A stretch of 64,000 nucleotides of DNA from Neosynechococcus sphagnicola sy1. Its GTDB lineage: Bacteria; Cyanobacteriota; Cyanobacteriia; Neosynechococcales; Neosynechococcaceae. Under the pieces are notes generated by a model. That model searched no databases. It saw only the letters and a list, made by a program, of their open reading frames with translations, and was not told the origin of the DNA. Both the position numbers and the translations under genes were made by a program. Each line of letters opens with the position of its first letter. The stretch's first letter is position 1. The stretch covers positions 106,131-170,130 of the forward strand of contig NZ_JJML01000017.1 in assembly GCF_000775285.1 (NCBI RefSeq). Reading direction: 5' to 3'. Positions 45,169-53,590 of this stretch are shown here, one piece after another.

Positions 45169-46071
45169 TCAATCCGTCGCCTCATAGCTGATGCGATCGG
45201 AATGGTAGGTTGGTGGCTCAACATGAATCAAAACTCGAGCGGGGCCGAACCGATCTTCCAGGATGGACTCAATAGCTTCGGTAATTTGGTGGGCAGCCTC
45301 GACATCGGCCGTCCCGACAATCAAGTGCATTTCAATAAAGACCTGTCGCCCTACGATCCCCCGGGAGGCAATATCATGGCAGTTGATCACCCCAGACACT
45401 TGCAGGGCGATCGCATGAATTACTTCCGGGGCGATCGCTGCCTCATCGACCAAGACGGGGACGTTTTGACGTAACACCGACCACCCGCTCCAAAACACCA
45501 TTACCGCCACGGGAAAAGCAATGGCTGCATCCAGCCATTGCCAGTTCCAGAGCCAAATCCCCACCAAGCCCACTAATACCCCGATCGTCACCCAAATATC
45601 ACTCATGGTGTGGTGGGCATCGGCCACTAGGACGGCGCTACCCGTTTCGATGCCTACTCGGCGCTCATAGTAGGTAACAAAAATATTGATGCCCAGAACC
45701 ATTACCACAATCCAGAGTTCCACCCCTGAGATCTGAACGGCCTTTTCGCTGTGCAGTAATCGTTCGACAGCGCCCTGTAAAATTTCAAAACAGGCAACCC
45801 CGAGAAAGGCAGCAATGCCTAGTGCTCCAATTGCCTCAAATTTGAGATGTCCATAGGGATGGTCGCGATCGGGCTGCGGTGAGGCCAGACGGGTGGTCAC
45901 CAGCCCCAAAATGTTGCCCGCACTATCGGTAAGGCTATGTAGGGCATCGGCCATCAGGCTGAGGGAACCTGTCCACCAGCTGACAATGATCTTCAAGCCC
46001 ATTACCAAAAGGTTGAGTGCCAGTGTGAGGAGCAGGACGTTACGGATGATGGCTCGATGATCAGGACTCAT
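45169..46071 (-). CDS. cation diffusion facilitator family transporter
   Basis: A ~300-residue CDF exporter (Zn/Mn/Fe class) from the ATG at 46071 (MSPDHRAIIRN). Six TM helices; helix II contains LMADALHSLTDSAGN and helix V VLVADAHHTMSDIWVT, giving the two HxxxD/DxxxD metal-site pairs. The cytoplasmic ferredoxin-like domain ends in VEAAHQITEAIESILEDRFGPARVLIHVEPP. The linker DRDHPYGHLKFE contains the usual DxDHPYGH signature. A longer start at 46128 adds 19 polar residues. Metal specificity cannot be assigned by eye (HxxxD in II and V fits Zn). Confidence 0.9.
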   Translation of the reverse strand: MSPDHRAIIRNVLLLTLALNLLVMGLKIIVSWWTGSLSLMADALHSLTDSAGNILGLVTTRLASPQPDRDHPYGHLKFEAIGALGIAAFLGVACFEILQGAVERLLHSEKAVQISGVELWIVVMVLGINIFVTYYERRVGIETGSAVLVADAHHTMSDIWVTIGVLVGLVGIWLWNWQWLDAAIAFPVAVMVFWSGWSVLRQNVPVLVDEAAIAPEVIHAIALQVSGVINCHDIASRGIVGRQVFIEMHLIVGTADVEAAHQITEAIESILEDRFGPARVLIHVEPPTYHSDRISYEATD

Positions 46072-46297
46072 ATCGTATTTCTCACTCCCATGCGGTACAT
46101 ACTTACTTAAGAACCCAGGCAGTAGCATCCAGAAGGGTTTTGTGATTCTTCAGTCACTATCGCATGACTACCAAGGGCGACTGAGCATCGGTTGTCACCA
46201 TCCTAGCGGTGAGTTGTCCGGGAACTGCAAGCGATGGCGCAAGGGTAGCGACCTGCTACCATCTTGGATAGTTCCTCCACACTCCGCCAGTTTTTTC

Positions 46298-46657
46298 ATG
46301 ATGTCTGCACCCCTCACACTTAATTTGGTGGAAGGTTCCGTGACCTTTAGCTTCTCTGCCCAAGCTGCCCAGATCCTGAAGCAGGAAATTGCCCAGTTAA
46401 TGGAACGCTTGAAGGTAACCGCTGCAAAGGCAGCCCCGGGGGTTGCAGTTAGCAAAGCCAGCCCCCAAAAGGCAATGGAATATCAACATGCCGGGGATGT
46501 GTTTATCGAGATTTTTTGTAATCCCAATATTTGGCCCAGCCCCTTTGCTGCCAAGGTGTTGATCACGGTGCGCGATGAACGCATCCGTCTGACCACCGAA
46601 GCCGAACTCAGTCGCATTGTTGAGGATGTTAATCAGTATTTGGAGCGCGTTGGTTGA
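46298..46657 (+). CDS. conserved cyanobacterial hypothetical protein
   Basis: A ~118-residue protein from ATG 46298 or 46301 (MMSAPLTLNLVEGSVTFSF); the frame runs upstream to 46142, but that part looks like noise. Visible features: an N-terminal beta segment, a helix (AAQILKQEIAQLMERLKVTAAKAA), then a C-terminal region with FIEIFCNPNIWPSPFAAKVLITVRDERIRLTTEAELSRIVEDVNQYLERV. No catalytic motif. It is followed by the DUF3288 gene after one base (TGA at 46655-46657, ATG at 46659), so the two are translationally coupled. Function unknown. Confidence 0.65.
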   Translation: MMSAPLTLNLVEGSVTFSFSAQAAQILKQEIAQLMERLKVTAAKAAPGVAVSKASPQKAMEYQHAGDVFIEIFCNPNIWPSPFAAKVLITVRDERIRLTTEAELSRIVEDVNQYLERVG

Positions 46658-46658
46658 G

Positions 46659-46952
46659 ATGGCAGCCGCCCCTAAAGAGCAGCAACATCCCCAAGAAAGC
46701 GGCGATCGCCAGATTGTGAATACCCTGAAGACCGGGGAACCCAGTGACTATAACCTGGCAGAGTTAGCCCGGTTGCGGGTGCGTTACCGTGGCTTTCCTG
46801 GAGCCAAGAGCATTCAGGCCGATCTAGATCAAGTGCTCCAGCGTTGGCAATTAACGGAAGCGGAATTGTTCGAGCAAACACGCCAGATTCATGGGAATAC
46901 ACCCATTTACAAAGGCCGTAGCAATAAGCGCTTCGATGACGACTGGGTTTAA
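46659..46952 (+). CDS. DUF3288 family protein
   Basis: A 97-residue protein from ATG 46659 (MAAAPKEQQHPQE). The pattern RQIVNTLKTGEPSDYNLAELARLRVRYRGFPGAKSIQADLDQVLQRWQLTEAELFEQTRQIH is the known DUF3288 family of cyanobacteria. It is soluble and helical, with no known function. The gene follows the previous one with a 1-bp gap, suggesting a shared role. The next gene starts 126 bp downstream. Confidence 0.85.
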   Translation: MAAAPKEQQHPQESGDRQIVNTLKTGEPSDYNLAELARLRVRYRGFPGAKSIQADLDQVLQRWQLTEAELFEQTRQIHGNTPIYKGRSNKRFDDDWV

Positions 46953-47077
46953 CTCCCTCCCCGCTGCCATTGGCTAGGGTTGCTCCACTCCCACTGAATT
47001 CATTGCTGCTATCACAGCACTGCTTCCGGTGCAACGCCTAGAATTTATGAAGAAACATAACAAATAAATTCTTCACC

Positions 47078-48592
47078 ATGATCGAGCCTAGTCAGGGCAA
47101 GTCTCAGCGGGTAGTAGTAATTGGGGCGGGAATTGGCGGCCTGACCACGGCGGCTCTATTGGCGCGACGGGGCTATTCGGTGTTGATGGTCGATCAGGCA
47201 CAGGTACCGGGGGGCTGTGCTTCCACCTTTCAACGACGGGGGTTTACCTTTGATGTCGGGGCCACCCAGGTGGCGGGCTTGGAACCTGGCGGCATTCACG
47301 ATCGCATTTTTTCTGAGTTGGCGATCGCCCCACCCCTGGCAACCTATTGTGACCCAGCCTGCGCGGTCTATTTACCGGCGGAAACCCAACCGATTTCTCT
47401 ATGGCGAGATCCCCAGCAATGGCAACAGGAGCGCGATCGCCAGTTTCCCGGTAGCCAGCAATTCTGGCAGTTGTTGCAGGATTTGTTCCAGGTGAGTTGG
47501 CGGTTTCAGAGTCGAGATCCGGTTTTACCCCCCCGCAATCTCTGGGATCTGGGGCAACTGCTGCAAGCCGTGCGTCCGGATACCCTGACAACGATTCCCT
47601 TTACCCTGGCTACGGTGGGAGATGCCCTGCGCTGGTTTGGACTGAGTCATAATCAACGACTGCGTACCTTCTTAGATTTGCAACTGAAGCTCTATTCCCA
47701 GGTGGATGCCGAGGAAACTGCGTTGCTCTACGCAGCCACGGCACTGGGGGTTTCCCAAGCACCCTTGGGGCTTTACCACTTGCAAGGTAGTATGCAGACC
47801 CTCAGCGATCGCCTGATGACGGCGCTGGAACAAGAGGGCGGTCAAGGGTTAATGCGTCATACTGTGGAGCAAATTGTGGTCACGGGCGATCGCTGTAGCG
47901 GTGTGGTGATCCGCAATCAAAAAACCGGAGCCACCTGGACGGAAGGGGCGGATCAGGTGGTTGCCAATGTCACGGTGCAAAATCTGGTACAACTCCTAGG
48001 AGATCGGGTTCCTCAAGGGTACCGTCAGCGCGTCGAGTCATTGCCCCCGCTTTCAGGAGCCTTTGTGGTCTACCTGGGAGTCAATCAGCGAGCCATTCCT
48101 GAGGATTGCCCACCGCATCTGCAATTTTTGTACGACTACGCTGGCCCGATTGGTGAAAATAATTCCCTCTTTGTTTCTGTCAGTCGTCCCGGCGATGGTC
48201 GCGCCCCCGCAGGTCAGGCAACCCTGATTGCTTCTTCCTTTACCGATCCCAGAGCATGGCAGTGCGATCGCGACTATCACCAACGGAAACAAGATTACAC
48301 TCAAACGGCGATCGCTCGTTTAAGCCAGTTTTTTCACCTCACGCCTGACACACTCTTGTATCAAGAAGCCGCTACACCCCGCACCTTTGCCCGCTTTACA
48401 GCCAGAGCTCAGGGAGTGGTGGGTGGCATTGGGCAACGCATTGCTACCTTTGGCCCCTTTGGCTTTGCCAATCGCACCCCCATTCTCGGTTTATGGTTAG
48501 TGGGGGACTCAACCCATCCGGGAGAAGGTACGGCTGGGGTGAGTTACTCGGCCTTGACCGTGGTACGCCAGATTGAAGCTGAATACAGTTAA
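47078..48592 (+). CDS. crtD: CrtD-like carotenoid desaturase (C-3',4' desaturase)
   Basis: A 504-residue FAD-dependent phytoene-desaturase-family protein. The N-terminal Rossmann motif VVVIGAGIGGLTTAALLARRGYSVLMVDQAQVPGGCASTF includes the GxGxxG and the ADP-binding D. The next motif (FTFDVGATQVAGLEPGGIHDRIFSELAI) fits cyanobacterial CrtD-type desaturases, and the C-terminal FAD motif is GLWLVGDSTHPGEGTAGVSYSALTVVRQI. CrtD works in myxoxanthophyll/myxol synthesis at the thylakoid or plasma membrane. CrtH (prolycopene isomerase) and CrtO differ in their N-terminal motifs; CrtD is my best fit, but close paralogues are hard to separate by eye. Confidence 0.8.
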   Translation: MIEPSQGKSQRVVVIGAGIGGLTTAALLARRGYSVLMVDQAQVPGGCASTFQRRGFTFDVGATQVAGLEPGGIHDRIFSELAIAPPLATYCDPACAVYLPAETQPISLWRDPQQWQQERDRQFPGSQQFWQLLQDLFQVSWRFQSRDPVLPPRNLWDLGQLLQAVRPDTLTTIPFTLATVGDALRWFGLSHNQRLRTFLDLQLKLYSQVDAEETALLYAATALGVSQAPLGLYHLQGSMQTLSDRLMTALEQEGGQGLMRHTVEQIVVTGDRCSGVVIRNQKTGATWTEGADQVVANVTVQNLVQLLGDRVPQGYRQRVESLPPLSGAFVVYLGVNQRAIPEDCPPHLQFLYDYAGPIGENNSLFVSVSRPGDGRAPAGQATLIASSFTDPRAWQCDRDYHQRKQDYTQTAIARLSQFFHLTPDTLLYQEAATPRTFARFTARAQGVVGGIGQRIATFGPFGFANRTPILGLWLVGDSTHPGEGTAGVSYSALTVVRQIEAEYS

Positions 48593-49302
48593 ATTCAACT
48601 CTATTCAGCTTCAATAAGAATTGAATTATAGCAGTTACCGATCTCGTGTGGTACAAGTAACAATCTGAAACCATTTCCCTGTCTCATTCAGGCGCACTTC
48701 ATGTTACGAAGAACCGCTATATATAGGTTGCATTTTGAGATTTCAAAGCTTGTACTCACACTGATAAAAACGATAAAAAAACTTATACTAGCTTTGATTT
48801 TATGGAAATTCGTCTTCTTTAAATAAAATTTTCGGAAGATTAAAATTAATTTGTTTTTAACATTAACAGAAAAGCTGATCCAATTTAGCATTGTTTGAAT
48901 TGCTCGAAATGATTAAGACGATTGATCAATCAGATTCGTAATCAATCAAAGCATCAAGAGTTATGTTTTATCGATGACAGATAATTGCATTGACATATTT
49001 AATATAAGGTGTAACCAACAGAGCTTCTATACTGCTGTTTGAATGAATTCCAGGGTACAAGCTAATTCGTATCGCTTCTCTCGTGAGCAGTGAAGTTCAT
49101 CAAAATTGGATGGAAGTACCACATCGATTTTTGAATTACACAATAGGGGTGTTACAACGTTCGGAAAACCAATATCTGAACGCGACTTATCTTGTGAAGC
49201 CCAGATCAACAAAAAGAGAGTGAGGAGTATTTGGAATCAATTAAGATTTCAGTTCTGTTTCGTCGAAGTCTTCAGTTTAATCAAACAATAAGAGAGTTAA
49301 AA
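48593..49302. other. 710-bp AT-rich intergenic region
   Basis: No gene recognised. Minus-strand frames (48688-48891 and 49027-49212) are Lys/Ile/Asn- or Ser-rich with no family match and no RBS. The last ~90 bp should contain the promoter of the following exported-protein gene. No repeat or tRNA was found in it. Confidence 0.55.
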
Positions 49303-49743
49303 ATGCAGTCAAAACATCTATCAGTGGCAGCATTATCCATTTTTCTTGCCCTCGCTAGTAGTCCGGCACAGGCTCATTATGGAGAAAAGTACAATACAAT
49401 CCTGGCAGACTCATGGCCAAGAATGGCCGAGAATCGGGGAACAATCCAGTTCATTAGCACACATAAATTAGTACTTATGCCTCCAGATGGACACCGAATT
49501 GTGCTGATGTCTCCCCACATGGGAATGAACCCACTCACTCAAGGATTTAAGGTCGGAGAAGAGGTGGTTGTTGTGAGCGATGCCAAGTGTTTCGCTCTCA
49601 AGGTTTCCTATCCTGATAAGGTCATAGTTAGTACTCTCTCCGTACCTGAGGCTATGGTGCCCCTCGCTGTGACTCCCATCCCAGTCGTCACGCCTAGCCC
49701 CATTATTCCTCGACCTGTTGAGCCAGTAAGAGGAATGTGGTAG
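49303..49743 (+). CDS. small exported protein
   Basis: A 146-residue secreted protein from ATG 49303 (MQSKHLSVAALSIFLALASSPAQAHYG), with AGAGAG upstream. The signal peptide is clear, with cleavage after AQA. The mature part (KYNTILADSWPRMAENRGTIQFISTHKLVLMPPDGHRIVLMSPHMGMNPLTQGFKVGEEVVVVSDAKCFALKVSY) looks like a small beta-barrel; a Pro-rich tail follows (TPIPVVTPSPIIPRPVEPV). One Cys. A clear terminator stands downstream. Function unknown. Confidence 0.65.
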   Translation: MQSKHLSVAALSIFLALASSPAQAHYGEKYNTILADSWPRMAENRGTIQFISTHKLVLMPPDGHRIVLMSPHMGMNPLTQGFKVGEEVVVVSDAKCFALKVSYPDKVIVSTLSVPEAMVPLAVTPIPVVTPSPIIPRPVEPVRGMW

Positions 49744-49769
49744 TAGAAAAACTCGAATAGCCGATTATG

Positions 49770-49795
49770 CTCCTTCTAACCAGGAAGGAGTTTTT
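49770..49795 (+). terminator. intrinsic terminator of the exported-protein gene
   Basis: CTCCTTC (49770-49776), a 7-nt loop, GAAGGAG (49784-49790), followed by TTTTT (49791-49795): a perfect 7-bp stem with a T-tail, 27 bp after the stop codon. Confidence 0.85.
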
Positions 49796-49797
49796 AT

Positions 49798-49827
49798 TCA
49801 GAGTCCTCCAATATTGGAGGACTCTGA
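49798..49827. repeat. perfect 30-bp palindrome
   Basis: TCAGAGTCCTCCAAT (49798-49812) is immediately followed by its exact reverse complement (49813-49827), with no spacer. It lies directly after the terminator hairpin. It has no T-tail of its own, and no second copy was seen in the window. It may be a transposon or phage remnant, a recombination or protein-binding site, or an additional transcription barrier. Confidence 0.85.
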
Positions 49828-49895
49828 TGCCATACACTGATGCACTTCAGATTTGAACTGGTGTCAACATGTAAAGCCTATAAATCCCTAAGTTG

Positions 49896-49966
49896 TTGTG
49901 CATCCAAACTGCATAAAGTTGGGCTTGAACCCCATGCAGTCAGATAATCAGCTAGAAAATTGAATG
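49896..49966. repeat. dispersed ~70-bp repeat, copy B
   Basis: Partner of copy A (19915-19984), about 30 kb away. Shared blocks include TTGTGCATCCA, GGCTTGAACCCC, GCAGT and ATCAG, with the same spacing. On the minus strand both copies encode a similar short peptide ending LDAQ(K/Q)L, so they may be remnants of one mobile or coding element. The rest of the 49744-50044 gap has no gene. Confidence 0.6.
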
Positions 49967-50044
49967 CCGATTACCTGACCCCAATCTGTAGGCACAGCCT
50001 CGTCCATTGTTGGCAAATCGCAAGGCGCGTCACAACTAATAGGT

Positions 50045-50461
50045 CTAAATATATTCGCGCTCTGCTTCCAGCATCTTGACCAGACTGGCATTCCCCTGAC
50101 TGCGGGCAACTTCTAGCCGATGCTCCAGGATGCGCTGTACATTCATGTGATGAACTTTGGAGAGTTCCGCTGAGAGACGATAGCGATTCCGGATCAACGG
50201 CACTACATCTGCTTTGGCAACAGCGACTGCCTGGGATGTAGTTGTTTGCACTAGATTTTGCTTCTCCCCAGCACCCAACTGATTCTTGGAATACGCAACG
50301 CCCCGATACATTAAGTTCATCGTGGGTTGAGGTACCGGAATATGTTTGAGATAGTGACGTTGCCAAGGTTGGCCGCGATATTTCCCGGCAATCTCGCCTT
50401 CAGTAATTTCCAGGGTAGGGTGTGTATATTCGTAAGCAACACCGCGATACATGAGTTTCAT
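50045..50461 (-). CDS. DUF4278 protein with two MYRG motifs
   Basis: A ~138-residue protein from the ATG at 50461 (MKLMYRGVAYEYTHP); an upstream ATG adds five residues. Two DUF4278 units are seen: KLMYRGVAYEYTHP at the N-terminus and MNLMYRGVAYSKNQ at about residue 48. Between them lies an acidic/basic stretch (EITEGEIAGKYRGQPWQRHYLKH). The C-terminal ~60 residues are helical (NRYRLSAELSKVHHMNVQRILEHRLEVARSQGNASLVKMLEAEREYI). DUF4278 is widespread in cyanobacteria and its function is unknown. Confidence 0.78.
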   Translation of the reverse strand: MKLMYRGVAYEYTHPTLEITEGEIAGKYRGQPWQRHYLKHIPVPQPTMNLMYRGVAYSKNQLGAGEKQNLVQTTTSQAVAVAKADVVPLIRNRYRLSAELSKVHHMNVQRILEHRLEVARSQGNASLVKMLEAEREYI

Positions 50462-50870
50462 AAATTTCCGCCTCAAATGCTGTAAGGTACTGGTGTCTGG
50501 GTGAGACGAGGCGCGTTCCTTCGGGCGACTTCCCTACTTCCGTCCCTTCTCAATACCTGAAAAACCTCAGAATGCACACCATCCAGACAGAGATCGCGAG
50601 AAGAGATGAACGTTTAATTTATATTCTGTATCCTAATTTACTTTTCTGGATTAATCAGGGTGATTTTAGTAAAACTTAATGCTTTATAGGTGTTCAATGG
50701 ACAATGCGGGATATCGCTGCTCTACAGCTGTCAGGGGTTGAAATCAGAAGTTGTTCTAAAGTTAGTCTCCATTCTGGAAATGCCTCCCTAAGATAGTAGG
50801 TGGGTATCGGGCGGTGTAAACGCCTAGTTACTTAACTAGACTCAGTGCTATTTGTCCGGGAGGCTCAAGC
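50462..50870. other. 409-bp intergenic region between DUF4278 and fbp
   Basis: No gene seen. It should carry promoters for both divergent genes. The right end holds a strong RBS for fbp (GGGAGG, 7-8 bases before ATG 50871) and a 7-bp inverted repeat at 50824-50839. No match to the NtcA motif GTA-N8-TAC was found at good spacing. Confidence 0.6.
50824..50839. promoter_or_regulatory. inverted repeat CTAGTTA-CT-TAACTAG upstream of fbp
   Basis: CTAGTTA at 50824-50830 and TAACTAG at 50833-50839, a 7-bp arm with a 2-bp centre, 31 bp before the fbp start codon. This is a candidate operator or mRNA hairpin; the regulator is unknown. Confidence 0.45.
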
Positions 50871-51935
50871 ATGGTCGATACATACCAGTCCTTAGTGCGC
50901 GAATATGCATTGGATCGTGACTGCACTACCCTCTCCCGCCATGTGCTGCAACAACTACAGAGTTTTTCTCCGGATGCTCAAGATCTGAGTGCTTTGCTAA
51001 CCCGGATTGCCTTGGCAGGTAAGCTGATTGCCCGTCACCTCAGCCGTGCCGGACTCATGGAGGGGGTTCTGGGTTTCACGGGCACTGAAAACGTGCAGGG
51101 TGAAGCGGTGAAGAAGATGGATGTGTACGCCAATGAGGTCTTCATTTCTGTCTTCAAGCAAAGTGGTTTGGTTTGCCGGCTTGCCTCGGAGGAAATGGAG
51201 AAACCCTACTACATTCCAGAAAACTGCCCAATTGGGCGCTACACTTTGCTCTATGACCCGATTGATGGATCTTCCAACGTGGATATCAATATCAATGTGG
51301 GGTCGATCTTCGCCATTCGCCAACAGGAAGGAATAGATGCGGATGGCTCCGGCAGTGATCTGTTGCAAGACGGACATCAGCAGTTAGCGGCGGGCTACAT
51401 TCTCTATGGCCCTAGCACGATGTTGGTCTACTCTATCGGCAAGGGAGTTCATGCCTTTACCCTTGACCCGAGCTTGGGTGAATTTATTCTTTCTAATGAA
51501 AACATTACGGTTCCTGATCACGGTGCCATCTATAGTGTCAACGAGGGAAACTTCTGGCAGTGGGAGGAGTCCTACCGTGACTATATTCGCTATGTCCATC
51601 GCCATGAGGGCTACACTGCTCGCTATGGCGGGGCCATGGTCGGTGATTTCCATCGCATTTTGTTTCAAGGTGGGGTGTTTCTCTACCCCGGAACCTTGAA
51701 AAAACCGGAGGGGAAACTCCGGTTGCTCTACGAATCTGCACCCATGGCGTTCTTGATTGAGCAAGCGGGGGGGCGAGCGAGTACTGGTACCCAGGAAATT
51801 TTAGAGGTGATTCCTGATCATCTCCATGCCCGGTCTCCGCTGATTATTGGGAGCAGAGAGGATGTTGCCCTGGTTGAATCCTTTATTCAAGAAAGAGCGC
51901 GGGAATTGCAGCAACCCGTGATCCTGAATCCTTAG
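50871..51935 (+). CDS. fbp: fructose-1,6-bisphosphatase, class I
   Basis: A 354-residue FBPase dephosphorylating fructose-1,6-bisphosphate (Calvin cycle and gluconeogenesis). Motifs: [37 protein letters not shown] (metal-binding Glu pair), [14 protein letters not shown] (metal site DPIDGSSN), [10 protein letters not shown] and [24 protein letters not shown] near the C-terminus. The gene heads an apparent operon fbp-zwf-opcA, an order known in other cyanobacteria. The start ATG 50871 has a strong GGGAGG upstream. The thiol-regulated loop of plant FBPase is not obvious here. Confidence 0.97.
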   Translation: MVDTYQSLVREYALDRDCTTLSRHVLQQLQSFSPDAQDLSALLTRIALAGKLIARHLSRAGLMEGVLGFTGTENVQGEAVKKMDVYANEVFISVFKQSGLVCRLASEEMEKPYYIPENCPIGRYTLLYDPIDGSSNVDININVGSIFAIRQQEGIDADGSGSDLLQDGHQQLAAGYILYGPSTMLVYSIGKGVHAFTLDPSLGEFILSNENITVPDHGAIYSVNEGNFWQWEESYRDYIRYVHRHEGYTARYGGAMVGDFHRILFQGGVFLYPGTLKKPEGKLRLLYESAPMAFLIEQAGGRASTGTQEILEVIPDHLHARSPLIIGSREDVALVESFIQERARELQQPVILNP

Positions 51936-51989
51936 CTGTGCGCCAGACCATTCTCTAACCTTAACTACCCTCTGATTACCCTATTGTCT

Positions 51990-53519
51990 ATGGTCACTCT
52001 GCTTGAGAATCCCCTCCGTGTAGGTCTACAGCAAGACCGAGTTCCAGAGCCACAAATTCTCGTGATTTTCGGAGCATCTGGCGACCTCACCCAGCGCAAG
52101 CTTGTTCCGGCGATCTATCAAATGAAACGGGAGCGACGGTTGCCGCCAGAACTGACGATTGTGGGCGTGGCGCGGCGCGATTGGAGCCACGAGTACTTTC
52201 GGGATCACATGCGTGAAGGTGTGGAAGAGTTTGGGGGCGGCCTCGGCTCGATGCCGATTTGGGATGACTTTGCCCAAGGGTTGTTTTACTGTCCGGGTGA
52301 TATGGATAGCCCAGAAAGCTACCAACGGTTGAAAGCCTTTTTGAGTGAACTGGATGAGAAACGAGGAACTCGGGGCAATCGGGTTTTCTATTTGTCAGTG
52401 GCTCCCCGCTTTTTCGCTGAGGCGGTGCAACAGTTGGGAACGGCAGGGATGATTGAAAACCCGCGCAAACAACGTTTGGTGATTGAAAAGCCCTTTGGCC
52501 GCGATCTGGGATCTGCCCAAGCTCTCAATCGGATTGTGCGGCAGGTTTGTGCAGAAGAGCAGGTTTACCGAATTGACCACTACTTGGGGAAAGAAACCGT
52601 TCAAAACTTGTTGGTGTTTCGATTTGCCAATGCCATCTTTGAACCCCTGTGGAATCGCCAATTTGTTGATCATGTTCAAATCACAGTGGCAGAAACCGTT
52701 GGACTCGAGGGCCGTGCTGGTTATTACGAATCAGCTGGGGCGCTGCGGGATATGGTGCAAAACCATTTAATGCAGTTGTTCTGTCTGACGGCAATGGAGC
52801 CGCCCAATTCCCTGGATGCCGATAGTATCCGCAACGAAAAGGTCAAAGTGTTGCAAACCACTCACCTGTCTAACTTGAGTGATCTCAATCTCTCGGCAGT
52901 GCGGGGGCAGTACACATCCGGGTGGAGAAATGGTAAGCCTGTTCCTGGGTATCGGCAGGAAGAGGGGGCAGCGGTTGGTTCCACAACGCCCACCTACGCT
53001 GCCTTGAAACTCAATATTGATAACTGGCGTTGGAAAGGGGTGCCTTTCTATCTGCGGACAGGTAAGCGGATGCCACGTAAGTTGTCGGAGATTTCCATTC
53101 AGTTTCGCGAAGTCCCGTTTCTGATGTTCCAATCCGCTGCCAAACAAGCGAACCCCAATACCTTGGTACTTCGAATTCAGCCGGATGAGGGAATTTCCAT
53201 GCGCTTTGAGGTGAAAACCCCAGGTAATTCCCTGCGCACCCGCTCAGTGGATATGGATTTTCGGTACGATACGGCCTTCGGACAAGCCAACACTGATGCG
53301 TACAGTCGGCTGCTGGTGGATTGTATGTTAGGGGATCAGACTCTATTTACTCGGGGAGATGAGGTGGAAGCTTCTTGGCGAATTCTGACGCCCTTACTGG
53401 AGGTGTGGGATGCACCCGCGCCCCCTGAGGTGATTCCGCTCTATGAGGCTGGAAGTTGGGGGCCGGTTGAAGCAGAGTTGCTGCTGAATCGAGATGGGCG
53501 TAACTGGCGAAGACTTTAG
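51990..53519 (+). CDS. zwf: glucose-6-phosphate 1-dehydrogenase
   Basis: A 509-residue NADP+-dependent enzyme opening the oxidative pentose phosphate pathway, the dark reductant route of cyanobacteria. The Rossmann motif [13 protein letters not shown] (about 28-40) and the catalytic [13 protein letters not shown] (about 194-206) with its His/Lys are present. The C-terminal part includes [17 protein letters not shown]. The start at ATG 51990 is preferred over a TTG at 51984. The gene follows fbp after 54 bp and precedes opcA after 71 bp. Redox control through OpcA is known in the family. Confidence 0.97.
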   Translation: MVTLLENPLRVGLQQDRVPEPQILVIFGASGDLTQRKLVPAIYQMKRERRLPPELTIVGVARRDWSHEYFRDHMREGVEEFGGGLGSMPIWDDFAQGLFYCPGDMDSPESYQRLKAFLSELDEKRGTRGNRVFYLSVAPRFFAEAVQQLGTAGMIENPRKQRLVIEKPFGRDLGSAQALNRIVRQVCAEEQVYRIDHYLGKETVQNLLVFRFANAIFEPLWNRQFVDHVQITVAETVGLEGRAGYYESAGALRDMVQNHLMQLFCLTAMEPPNSLDADSIRNEKVKVLQTTHLSNLSDLNLSAVRGQYTSGWRNGKPVPGYRQEEGAAVGSTTPTYAALKLNIDNWRWKGVPFYLRTGKRMPRKLSEISIQFREVPFLMFQSAAKQANPNTLVLRIQPDEGISMRFEVKTPGNSLRTRSVDMDFRYDTAFGQANTDAYSRLLVDCMLGDQTLFTRGDEVEASWRILTPLLEVWDAPAPPEVIPLYEAGSWGPVEAELLLNRDGRNWRRL

Positions 53520-53590
53520 GCTCAATCCTCCAGGATTAGGGATGAATTTCTACACGATTGCTAATCTACTCACTGCTGACTACTGAACCT

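Noticed and set aside
48688..48891. Minus-strand 67-residue Ile/Lys/Phe-rich frame
   Set aside because: AT-rich background, no RBS, no family.
53523..53536. AATCCT-CC-AGGATT inverted repeat after zwf
   Set aside because: Two-base loop and no T-run; inside the zwf-opcA operon.
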